Positions 1 to 4,172 of a stretch of DNA of 25,313 nucleotides are shown in pieces. The position numbers and the translations under genes are program-made. The stretch's first letter is position 1, and every line of letters begins with the position of its first letter. Source of the stretch: a virus. The stretch lies in the IMG/VR virus record IMGVR_UViG_3300006749_000112, positions 1 to 25,313 of that record; one strand, 5' to 3'. The notes beneath the pieces are model-generated. The model did no database searches. It was not told where the DNA came from and saw only the letters and a program-made list of their open reading frames with translations.

Positions 1-11
1 ATGTTGTCCAT
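1..11 (-). CDS. start of a further left-arm gene, cut by window edge
   Basis: An ATG reads leftward from position 11 and only Met-Asp-Asn is visible before the window ends. The start is supported by context: the leader 11-mer shared by all left-arm transcription/processing units lies at 22-32, and a structured element (38-93) precedes it, exactly as for the genes starting at 748, 2189 and 3086. No product can be named. Confidence 0.45.
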
Positions 12-37
12 TGGTGTTGGATTGAAGTTTGAGATTT

Positions 38-93
38 AGAGTGTTCGTGTGTTACACTCTTCACTACGTTCAGAGTTGTAACACACTCACTCT
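38..93 (-). ncRNA. structured leader element H1 (hairpin family, unknown class)
   Basis: This is a long imperfect hairpin in the minus-strand transcript. Pairings are 38-43 with 88-93 (6 bp), an asymmetric internal loop (44-46 opposite 87, RNA GAA opposite A), 47-55 with 78-86 (9 bp), a one-base bulge at 77, 56-60 with 72-76 (5 bp), and an 11-base apical loop (61-71). It starts a few bases after the stop codon of the gene ending at 97 and is followed by the shared leader 11-mer. No U-run follows the stem, so it does not look like a Rho-independent terminator. The same architecture with different sequence recurs at 770-830, 2213-2268 and 3126-3178. Function is unknown. Confidence 0.7.
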
Positions 94-96
94 CTA

Positions 97-246
97 TTAG
101 GGGTTGAGGTCGAACTGAGTGTTCTTGAATGCCTCTTCGAGGCGCTTCTTGTTACCTGCATCCGCAGCATACCATGTATCAATGAGGCGGTATTCAAAGC
201 TACCGCAGTTCTGCTGTCGCAGTTCAAGCGTTTCGTGTTGTGTCAT
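97..246 (-). CDS. small hypothetical protein, 49 aa
   Basis: The reading frame is open further upstream, but I choose the ATG at 246 because it overlaps the TGA of the preceding gene as ATGA (246-243), the arrangement seen at two other junctions in this arm. That gives a 49-residue, fairly polar protein beginning MTQHETLELR with a central aromatic patch (FEYRLIDTWYAA). I do not recognise it. It is the third gene of a translationally coupled trio (748 to 97), so it is probably made together with its two upstream partners. The hairpin element H1 follows its stop. Confidence 0.6.
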   Translation of the reverse strand: MTQHETLELRQQNCGSFEYRLIDTWYAADAGNKKRLEEAFKNTQFDLNP

Positions 247-437
247 TTGTCTGTTGTTTCTACTCCCCACCACGCAATCTCTTCGTCGTGGATGCGGAAC
301 TCGTGGCATTCTTGCAGTTCGTTTTCCCATACCCCGACCCACACGCCGTGGTCGTCAGGTGCGCCCTGTATATGGGCGGCTTGGAATCCTTTTTTTTGCA
401 GTGCCTTGACTGCTGATTCGCATTGTTCTTGTGTCAT
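243..437 (-). CDS. small acidic hypothetical protein, 64 aa
   Basis: The start overlaps the stop of the gene at 434-748 as ATGA (437-434), and its own stop overlaps the start of the next gene the same way, so translation is probably coupled on both sides. The 64-residue product begins MTQEQCESAVKALQKKGF, a likely amphipathic helix, and continues into a Trp-rich acidic half (VWVGVWENEL, EEIAWWGVE). The N-terminal MTQ start is shared with the downstream 49-aa protein but the rest differs. Not recognised; probably an early or accessory phage protein. Confidence 0.7.
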   Translation of the reverse strand: MTQEQCESAVKALQKKGFQAAHIQGAPDDHGVWVGVWENELQECHEFRIHDEEIAWWGVETTDK

Positions 438-748
438 AGGTCAATGATTACGCCCTTGGATTCAAGAGCATCGGTGATAAATTCAGGGAGTTCGAAGCAT
501 CCATCGTACCCCGTGAGGCGTACATCTCCGTTGTCATCCCAATACACTTCGAGGATTCCGCCTGCATAGAAGCGGTCACCTCCCGTGTCAAGGTCGTAGG
601 TTTCGTACCACCCACCTGTTCCGTGGTTGGGGTCAATCTCTACGGTGGTGTCCATCTCTACGCCCGTGGCTCGGTCTATGTCAATGTCGTATGCCGTGGT
701 CATAGCTACGTGTGGTAGCGTGGTCTTGAAGTCTAGTTTGAATTTCAT
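434..748 (-). CDS. hypothetical protein, 104 aa
   Basis: The frame is open to about 826, but the upstream part only translates the leader. The ATG at 748 lies directly after the leader 11-mer (753-763), as in the other left-arm genes, so I take it as the start. The 104-residue product begins MKFKLDFKTT and is acidic and Asp/Gly/Tyr-rich (GTGGWYETYDLDTGG, LEVYWDDNGDVRL), suggesting a small beta-rich fold; the C-terminus is LPEFITDALESKG. There are no recognisable catalytic motifs. It is preceded by structured element H2 and overlaps the next gene by ATGA. Confidence 0.75.
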   Translation of the reverse strand: MKFKLDFKTTLPHVAMTTAYDIDIDRATGVEMDTTVEIDPNHGTGGWYETYDLDTGGDRFYAGGILEVYWDDNGDVRLTGYDGCFELPEFITDALESKGVIIDL

Positions 749-769
749 GGGGTTGAAGTTTGAGTGGTT

Positions 770-830
770 TAGTGTGTTCGTGTGTATCACTTCTACACTT
801 CGTTTAAGAAGGTGATACACACTCACACTA
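770..830 (-). ncRNA. structured leader element H2 (hairpin family, unknown class)
   Basis: Second member of the family. Pairings are 770-776 with 824-830 (7 bp), an internal loop 777-779 opposite 823 (RNA GAA opposite A, identical to H1), 780-790 with 812-822 (11 bp), a bulge at 811, 791-794 with 807-810 (4 bp), and a 12-base apical loop (795-806). It lies two bases after the TAA of the lipoprotein gene and just before the leader 11-mer of the gene starting at 748. Stem bases differ from H1 at many positions while pairing is kept, which argues for selection on structure. There is no U-tract. Confidence 0.72.
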
Positions 831-832
831 CA

Positions 833-985
833 TTAGTTGTAAGCGGCACATTCGGTGTTGCCAACAGGTTTGATGTACTGCGTATGTGCATCATATGTCG
901 TACAGCCTTGCAAAACGACTACGACCATCAGTGCCGCCATCCATGCGAGGAAGGCAAGGAACGCATAGTTAACTCGATTCTTCAT
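833..985 (-). CDS. small lipoprotein, 50 aa
   Basis: This 50-residue gene begins MKNRVNYAFL, followed by a hydrophobic stretch (residues 8-25, AFLAWMAALMVVVVL) and a lipobox LQGC at 25-28, so Cys28 is the expected lipidation site. The mature part is only about 23 residues and contains one more Cys. A tiny phage lipoprotein could be an outer-membrane spanin or a superinfection-exclusion factor, but no i-spanin partner is evident next to it, so neither role is claimed. It starts 25 bases after the stop of the 1011-1163 gene, without a leader 11-mer, so it probably shares that transcript. Element H2 follows. Confidence 0.72.
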   Translation of the reverse strand: MKNRVNYAFLAFLAWMAALMVVVVLQGCTTYDAHTQYIKPVGNTECAAYN

Positions 986-1010
986 GTAATATGTATTATG
1001 TGTTTGTGTT

Positions 1011-1163
1011 TCAGTTAGTTACGTTCCACACCTCATCAAAGATGAAGCGGTTTTCTCTACGCATATATGATACGTAGTTGTCGTAGTGGTTTTTGTCTTT
1101 GAATGTTTTAACAACAACAAACTTTCTTCCGTTAGGGATGATGAATTGTATTTTCTTTGTCAT
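1011..1163 (-). CDS. small basic hypothetical protein, 50 aa
   Basis: The ATG at 1163 overlaps the TGA of the upstream gene as ATGA (1163-1160), giving a 50-residue basic protein that begins MTKKIQFIIPNGRKFVVVKT. A beta-strand-like N-terminus is followed by an aromatic/basic segment (KNHYDNYVSYMRRENRF) and ends DEVWNVTN. Coding is supported by the start/stop overlap, the absence of a leader element at this junction, and the tight packing with neighbours. Not recognised. Confidence 0.65.
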   Translation of the reverse strand: MTKKIQFIIPNGRKFVVVKTFKDKNHYDNYVSYMRRENRFIFDEVWNVTN

Positions 1164-1762
1164 GTCCATAGTTCTCTGATGACCAACCATACCACAGCTT
1201 GCAAATGTGCAGGGGCATACCCCATGTCATATGAGATGCGTTGGAACTTGCGTTCCAATAGGTCGTATTGCTTCGGTGTAATCTGGTTGTCCAAGTTCTT
1301 CCGAGTCTTCGACTTGGTCTGAAAGCTGTACACCATCCATGTATCAATCGTGACAGCATTCATATCAAATGCACCCACATTCAAAGCGAATCGGTGAGTC
1401 TTTCGGCTTGCTTCGTGGACTTGAATCAGTCCCTTTGCAATGTTGAATGCCTTGACCTTGTTGGAATTGAAGGTGCTGACCTTCACACGATCGTGTGATA
1501 CGTCATCATGTACAGCTTGAAAGACGTTCCAAGCATCAATCTTGTTTCGTTCCCATCTGTTTCTCGGAGAGAGAGCCGAGATGACTCCCCCTGCACGGAG
1601 TGGTGATATGTCGAATTCATTGGACAGCATCAGAGCAAAGCCCTTGGCTTCGTCGTACCATGCCACACCATCTTGTATGACATCATCCGTTGCCATGTCA
1701 TGCCAATGTGATACGTTGCTACGCATCTTTGACATCATCTTGTCAAATGTTTTTGGATTCAT
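1160..1762 (-). CDS. conserved phage protein, 200 aa (DUF7178-like)
   Basis: The start is placed at 1762, after the leader 11-mer (1773-1783) and 25 bases downstream of the predicted cleavage site of hammerhead 1. The 200-aa product carries GVISALSPRNRWERNKIDAW around residues 58-77, VTIDTWMVYSF near 138-148, and a C-terminal YAPAHLQAVVWLVIRE. From memory this pattern (ISALSP...W..N, a basic KVKAFNIAKG segment, VTIDTW, QAVVW) resembles a phage family annotated DUF7178, sometimes likened to helix-hairpin-helix DNA glycosylase folds. The family link is moderate and no activity is claimed. It overlaps the next gene by ATGA. Confidence 0.8.
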   Translation of the reverse strand: MNPKTFDKMMSKMRSNVSHWHDMATDDVIQDGVAWYDEAKGFALMLSNEFDISPLRAGGVISALSPRNRWERNKIDAWNVFQAVHDDVSHDRVKVSTFNSNKVKAFNIAKGLIQVHEASRKTHRFALNVGAFDMNAVTIDTWMVYSFQTKSKTRKNLDNQITPKQYDLLERKFQRISYDMGYAPAHLQAVVWLVIRELWT

Positions 1763-1781
1763 CGTAGATGATTTGAAGTTT

Positions 1782-1833
1782 GATACAGACACCCCGAAGG
1801 GTGTTTCGTCCACTCAGGACTCGTCAGTGTACC
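1782..1833 (-). ncRNA. hammerhead ribozyme 1 (type I)
   Basis: All core elements of a type I hammerhead are present in the minus-strand RNA. Stem I is 1833-1828 with 1787-1782 (6 bp, one G-U). The core CUGACGA is 1827-1821. Stem II is 1820-1817 with 1811-1808 (GUCC/GGAC, loop UGAGU), then GAA at 1807-1805. Stem III is 1804-1799 with 1794-1789 (ACACCC/GGGUGU, loop UUCG). The cleavage triplet GUC ends at C 1788, so cleavage is expected between 1788 and 1787, leaving a 25-base leader with the shared 11-mer before the AUG at 1762. The UGA stop of the upstream gene (1826-1824) is part of the catalytic CUGA. Confidence 0.92.
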
Positions 1834-2189
1834 TCGATTGAGCTTGCGTTGTTGAAGTCGTAGATGGCTTTTTCGTTTCTTGCCTTAGCAAGTTCCATTG
1901 CCACATAGTGTGACCTGACTACGTCAGAAAGTTCGAGATAGAAGAACCCTTGGTCATCGACCCATCCACCTATCACTTGGAACGGGTCACCATGTGATGA
2001 CGCTTGGATTTTTTTGAACTCTTGTTCAAATGCAATGAATGACAGCGATTCATTGGCACATTTGAACAGCTTGCAGTCAGCGGCTCCGCCGACAGCGTAG
2101 CCAAGTCCGTTATATGTCATTCCGTCTGTCTTGACGCTGAACCCCTCACCGCTTTGGATGAGGTGATACAATGATTGTGTTGAGGCCAT
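1824..2189 (-). CDS. hypothetical protein, 121 aa
   Basis: It starts at the ATG at 2189, just after the leader 11-mer (2194-2204), and stops inside hammerhead 1. The 121-residue product begins MASTQSLYHLIQSGEGFSVK and shows mixed alpha/beta character: a Gly/Ala-rich turn (YNGLGYAVGGAADCK), a segment FIAFEQEFKKIQ, a strand-rich FQVIGGWVDDQGFFYLEL, and a helical C-terminus. Not recognised. The coding sequence holds several short hairpins (1879-1892, 1915-1927, 2013-2030, 2033-2055), fewer per length than the promoter-proximal genes. Structured element H3 precedes it. Confidence 0.75.
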   Translation of the reverse strand: MASTQSLYHLIQSGEGFSVKTDGMTYNGLGYAVGGAADCKLFKCANESLSFIAFEQEFKKIQASSHGDPFQVIGGWVDDQGFFYLELSDVVRSHYVAMELAKARNEKAIYDFNNASSIEVH

Positions 2190-2212
2190 GGTGTTGAAGT
2201 TTGAAGGTTTAT

Positions 2213-2268
2213 GGGTGGTTCGTATATCACTCTATTCGTAAGAACTCATAGAGTGTATATACTCACCC
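2213..2268 (-). ncRNA. structured leader element H3 (hairpin family, unknown class)
   Basis: Third member: 2213-2217 with 2264-2268 (5 bp), an internal loop 2218-2221 opposite 2263, 2222-2227 with 2257-2262 (6 bp), a bulge at 2256, 2228-2235 with 2248-2255 (8 bp), and a 12-base apical loop TCGTAAGAACTC on the plus strand (2236-2247), almost identical to the H4 loop. The outer stem overlaps the TGA of the upstream 34-aa gene (2265-2263). The leader 11-mer and the start at 2189 follow. There is no U-tract. Confidence 0.7.
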
Positions 2269-2367
2269 CCCAATGTTGTCGTTTTGGTTGTGGTTGGCAT
2301 CGACCCATATCATGATGAGTATGATACCTGCGATTGGCATGAGCATGCCGTAGAGAATAATGTCCAT
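2263..2367 (-). CDS. small membrane peptide, 34 aa
   Basis: The ATG at 2367 follows the leader 11-mer (2380-2390) and sits 27 bases after the predicted cut site of hammerhead 2. The 34-residue product begins MDIILYGMLMPIAGIILIMI, one likely transmembrane helix (about residues 2-22), and ends with a short polar tail (DANHNQNDNIGG). Single-pass mini-proteins of this kind occur in phage early and lysis regions, but nothing here identifies a specific role. The frame is open upstream through the ribozyme, but that translation would read the ribozyme and leader and is not preferred. Confidence 0.6.
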   Translation of the reverse strand: MDIILYGMLMPIAGIILIMIWVDANHNQNDNIGG

Positions 2368-2388
2368 CGTAGATGAAGTTTGAAGTTT

Positions 2389-2444
2389 GACACAGACACC
2401 CCCCGAAGGGGGTGTTTCGGCTATTGAAGCCTCGTCAGTGTGCC
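2389..2444 (-). ncRNA. hammerhead ribozyme 2 (type I)
   Basis: A second complete hammerhead in minus-strand RNA. Stem I is 2444-2439 with 2394-2389 (GGCACA/UGUGUC, 6 bp with one G-U). The core CUGACGA is 2438-2432. Stem II is 2431-2428 with 2422-2419 (GGCU/AGCC, loop UCAAU), then GAA 2418-2416. Stem III is 2415-2408 with 2403-2396 (8 bp, loop UUCG), and the GUC triplet ends at C 2395. Stems I, II and III differ from ribozyme 1 by compensating changes, and stem III is two pairs longer. It begins 12 bases after the stop of the 209-aa gene. Cleavage between 2395 and 2394 would leave a 27-base leader before the AUG at 2367. Confidence 0.93.
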
Positions 2445-2456
2445 TGTCATATGATA

Positions 2457-3086
2457 TCACATCATGTCACGGAGTTCACGGAGTGACAAGTCAGAGAATG
2501 AAACCTCATTGGATGTTCCATCCAAGGGGAACTCTGCATCAAGCTTCGCTTGGAAAGCTTTGAGGACTTCAGCCTTACGAGCTAAAGCTCGTTGACGGAT
2601 TCTCTCATCACTGCCGTTGGCTTCGCCAAGCTGTTGAACTGACTGCCGAGCAGCTTCTACCGAAGCTGTCTTAGCCTTGGAACAAGGCTTGACTGGGCTG
2701 TCAGCCTTTCCATGAAAGGCTTTCTCTTGTCTGTCAGCAACTCGTTGCTGTGGAGTAGCTTTCTTGATGGTCGTCTTACGACGACGCTTCGGCTTGGCCT
2801 TAGCCTTCGGCTTGGTCTTGGTCACCTTCGGTGCATCGGGCATCATACCCTGTGACATGAGGAACTGCTTGAACAACTCCATCATCTCATCAGTCCCTTG
2901 GGACTGCTTGTCAGATGTCTTTGACTTGGTTGCCTTCGGCAACTCGATGGCTTCAACGAACTCAGAGAGTTCTTTGATGGCTTGTCTTGCTTGACCCTTT
3001 CTCACCGTTGACGGTGAGAAGTAGAACTCATTGACTGAAACTGAAACTGCTTTCAGCAGTTCGACTCTGTTGGTTGACTTTTTCAT
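2457..3086 (-). CDS. Lys/Arg-rich hypothetical protein, 209 aa
   Basis: It starts at the ATG at 3086, after the leader 11-mer (3106-3116); longer frames only translate the leader. The N-terminal 50 or so residues are predicted helical and contain PSTVRK, similar in spacing and content to PSMVRK in the neighbouring 178-aa protein, suggesting a shared N-terminal domain. Next come a Met-rich stretch (MMELFKQFLMSQGMM), a highly basic linker (about residues 105-130, KAKAKPKRRRK), and a helical C-terminal half ending DLSLRELRDMM. The basic linker suggests nucleic-acid contact, which is inference. The coding sequence is itself dense in perfect short hairpins. Confidence 0.75.
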   Translation of the reverse strand: MKKSTNRVELLKAVSVSVNEFYFSPSTVRKGQARQAIKELSEFVEAIELPKATKSKTSDKQSQGTDEMMELFKQFLMSQGMMPDAPKVTKTKPKAKAKPKRRRKTTIKKATPQQRVADRQEKAFHGKADSPVKPCSKAKTASVEAARQSVQQLGEANGSDERIRQRALARKAEVLKAFQAKLDAEFPLDGTSNEVSFSDLSLRELRDMM

Positions 3087-3097
3087 TGGAAATGAAA
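2509..3097 (-). repeat. array of perfect short hairpins within a coding sequence
   Basis: At least 15 perfect inverted repeats with stems of 5-9 bp and loops of 3-4 bases lie in 589 bases of one gene: 2509-2525, 2540-2552, 2577-2592, 2617-2629, 2651-2668, 2673-2689, 2703-2721, 2735-2750, 2770-2785, 2891-2906, 2929-2943, 2958-2972, 2999-3020, 3045-3061 and 3081-3097. The last encloses the start codon. Sequences differ from hairpin to hairpin, so this is not one repeated unit. The commonest loop is TTC on the plus strand (GAA in RNA). Confidence 0.85.
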
Positions 3098-3125
3098 TTT
3101 GAAAATTGAAGTTTGAATGGTTTGG

Positions 3126-3178
3126 GAGGGTCCTCTCTGACACTCTTCGTAAGACTCAGAGTGTCTGAGAGTCCCCTC
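3126..3178 (-). ncRNA. structured leader element H4 (hairpin family, unknown class)
   Basis: Fourth member: 3126-3130 with 3174-3178 (5 bp), a 2x2 internal loop (3131-3132 opposite 3172-3173; RNA GA opposite GA), 3133-3137 with 3167-3171 (5 bp), a mismatch (3138/3166), 3139-3146 with 3158-3165 (8 bp), and an 11-base apical loop TCGTAAGACTC on the plus strand. It lies between the genes ending at 3202 and starting at 3086, followed by the leader 11-mer. It differs from H1-H3 in having a symmetric internal loop. There is no U-tract. Confidence 0.68.
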
Positions 3179-3201
3179 AGTTGGTCGGCAATCTCTCTGC
3201 T

Positions 3202-3738
3202 TTAGCAGAGTTCGAATCGTCGGAGTTTCTCTTCCAAGGGAAGAGCATTGGCTTTCTCATATTCCTCTTCGAGGAATGTGCATTGGAATTTCATTCCAAA
3301 GGGCTCAAGCAAAGCTTGAATCTTACTGATGTAAACATCAGTATTGGAGGCTTCATCACAATCTACGAAGTAGATAGTGCCATCTTCGTCGGTTTCGAAA
3401 TCTGCAAGATTTTCGAAGTCAAGTAGAAGTTCAAGCCATTCATCGACTTCGTCGAATACTGCCTTCGGCAGTTCAATCTTGTCCTTCGGACAAGTCAAAG
3501 ACATCGTTTCACCTTCGGTGAACATGAAGTCCCATTCAGTCATAAGATGACTGATGTTCAGTACCTCTGGAAGAGGTTCTGATGGATAGTCCCAAGATTC
3601 CATTGGAACCTCTTCGAGGTTCTCAATGACCTTCAGAGCTTCTTTCAGAAGCTTGATGGCATGGTTCTTACGAACCATGGATGGATGGTTGATGGCTTGG
3701 TTTGCAGCTTTAGCTGCAGCTGTTGCTGAGTACTTCAT
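3202..3738 (-). CDS. acidic hypothetical protein, 178 aa
   Basis: I place the start at 3738, ten bases after the upstream TAA, where the bases before the ATG resemble those before the ATG at 3940; an in-frame ATG at 3768 inside the upstream gene is the alternative (188 aa). The N-terminus is Ala-rich and helical (YSATAAAKAANQAINHPSMV) and shares PS-x-VRK with the 209-aa protein. The rest is acidic, with strand-like DGTIYFVDCDE near residue 125, IQALLEPFG (a motif repeated in the 63-aa upstream protein) and a Glu-rich helical C-terminus. Not recognised. Its sequence is saturated with short hairpins, and element H4 follows. Confidence 0.75.
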   Translation of the reverse strand: MKYSATAAAKAANQAINHPSMVRKNHAIKLLKEALKVIENLEEVPMESWDYPSEPLPEVLNISHLMTEWDFMFTEGETMSLTCPKDKIELPKAVFDEVDEWLELLLDFENLADFETDEDGTIYFVDCDEASNTDVYISKIQALLEPFGMKFQCTFLEEEYEKANALPLEEKLRRFELC

Positions 3739-3748
3739 CTTCGATGAA

Positions 3749-3940
3749 TTAGTGGTTTTCGATTTCATCTACGATGACAGCTTGCTCTTCGGTACTGAGT
3801 TCACAGAACTCAAGACAGAGCCAAAGGCTCTCTATGTCAGCAGTCCAAAACAGCTCAAGCAAAGCTTGAATACGGGCTTCAGTCAGTGTAACTGACTGCT
3901 TGTAAGACTCTTTCAGAGTCTGAGTGTTGATTGATTTCAT
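3749..3940 (-). CDS. small acidic hypothetical protein, 63 aa
   Basis: This is the first gene behind the leftward promoter. Its ATG at 3940 lies after the leader 11-mer (3951-3961), and a short hairpin (3965-3976) stands near the expected 5' end. The 63-residue product is predicted helical, begins MKSINTQTLKESYKQSVTLT, contains RIQALLELFW (shared IQALLE with the next protein, encoded by the same 15-base hairpin) and ends in an acidic helix EEQAVIVDEIENH. Not recognised. Six perfect hairpins lie in its 192 bases. Confidence 0.72.
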   Translation of the reverse strand: MKSINTQTLKESYKQSVTLTEARIQALLELFWTADIESLWLCLEFCELSTEEQAVIVDEIENH

Positions 3941-3980
3941 CGGAGATGAATTGAAGTTTGAGTTGGCAAGATTGCCGCTG

Positions 3981-4012
3981 CAAAGGTATGGTCAACTTTC
4001 GGCAAAATCCAA
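3981..4012 (-). promoter_or_regulatory. Bacteroidota-type promoter for the left arm
   Basis: On the minus strand, TACCTTTG (3988-3981) matches the -7 consensus TAnnTTTG, with TTG (4012-4010) 21 bases upstream as the -33 element. The transcript would start near 3975 with a hairpin (3965-3976) and then the leader 11-mer. I saw no equally good leftward box between later genes in this arm, so it may drive the whole cluster. Confidence 0.75.
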
Positions 4013-4172
4013 GCCCCTTCTTCCTGCGCGATTTCTCCCGCCTGAAGACTACGTAGTAGTCCGCGTGGAAACAGGTAAAGAAGCGGCCTCATGTGCAGGC
4101 ATGACGTGGGCATCATGCGAGGCGAGGTGAGATTTTTGTGTTGGTATTTGAATTGTCAACAGCAAACCCTGT

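Larger units (their letters stand above)
3195..3950 (-). repeat. very dense array of perfect short hairpins across two genes
   Basis: 26 perfect inverted repeats (24 with stems of 6 bp or more, loops 3-4 bases) lie in 756 bases. They begin at 3195, 3229, 3258, 3283, 3305, 3324, 3361, 3398, 3443, 3458, 3478, 3508, 3537, 3563, 3606, 3637, 3660, 3703, 3734, 3765, 3796, 3817, 3855, 3880, 3905 and 3936. Random sequence would give about 0.4 of the 6-bp class. Start codons of both genes sit inside hairpins (3936-3950 and 3734-3748), and the stop of the second gene lies in the loop of the last (3195-3210). Stem sequences are almost all different; one (3305-3319) is identical to another (3855-3869). 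Confidence 0.9.
22..3961 (-). repeat. seven copies of the leader 11-mer TCAAACTTCAA
   Basis: The exact plus-strand sequence TTGAAGTTTGA occurs at 22-32, 753-763, 1773-1783, 2194-2204, 2380-2390, 3106-3116 and 3951-3961. Every copy lies 4-19 bases upstream of a minus-strand ATG and directly downstream of the promoter region, a hammerhead, or an H element. Around the H elements the context is also conserved (RNA AAACC or AAAUC a few bases before). Genes joined by ATGA overlaps have no copy. It may be a ribosome-entry or mRNA-protecting signal replacing Shine-Dalgarno, or a binding site; the positions are observed, the role is inferred. Confidence 0.9.

Noticed and set aside
38-93. H1-H4 hairpins considered as Rho-independent terminators
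   Set aside because: None has a U-run after the stem on the transcribed strand, whereas the true terminators in this genome (21565, 22149, 24286) all do.
38-93. H1-H4 considered as degenerate hammerheads
   Set aside because: They form a single long stem with bulges, no three-way junction and no CUGANGA core.
2263-2460. 65-aa frame reading through hammerhead 2 into the 34-aa membrane peptide
   Set aside because: The N-terminal 31 residues merely translate the ribozyme and leader; the ATG at 2367 follows the leader signal.
3738-3768. Alternative start at 3768 for the 178-aa gene
   Set aside because: It lies inside the preceding gene; the ATG at 3738 sits just after that gene's stop with a context like the ATG at 3940. 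Not fully excluded.
22-3961. Seven identical 11-mers considered as CRISPR repeats or recombination sites
   Set aside because: Spacing is gene-length and irregular, there are no spacers, and each copy is tied to a start codon, so a leader signal fits better.
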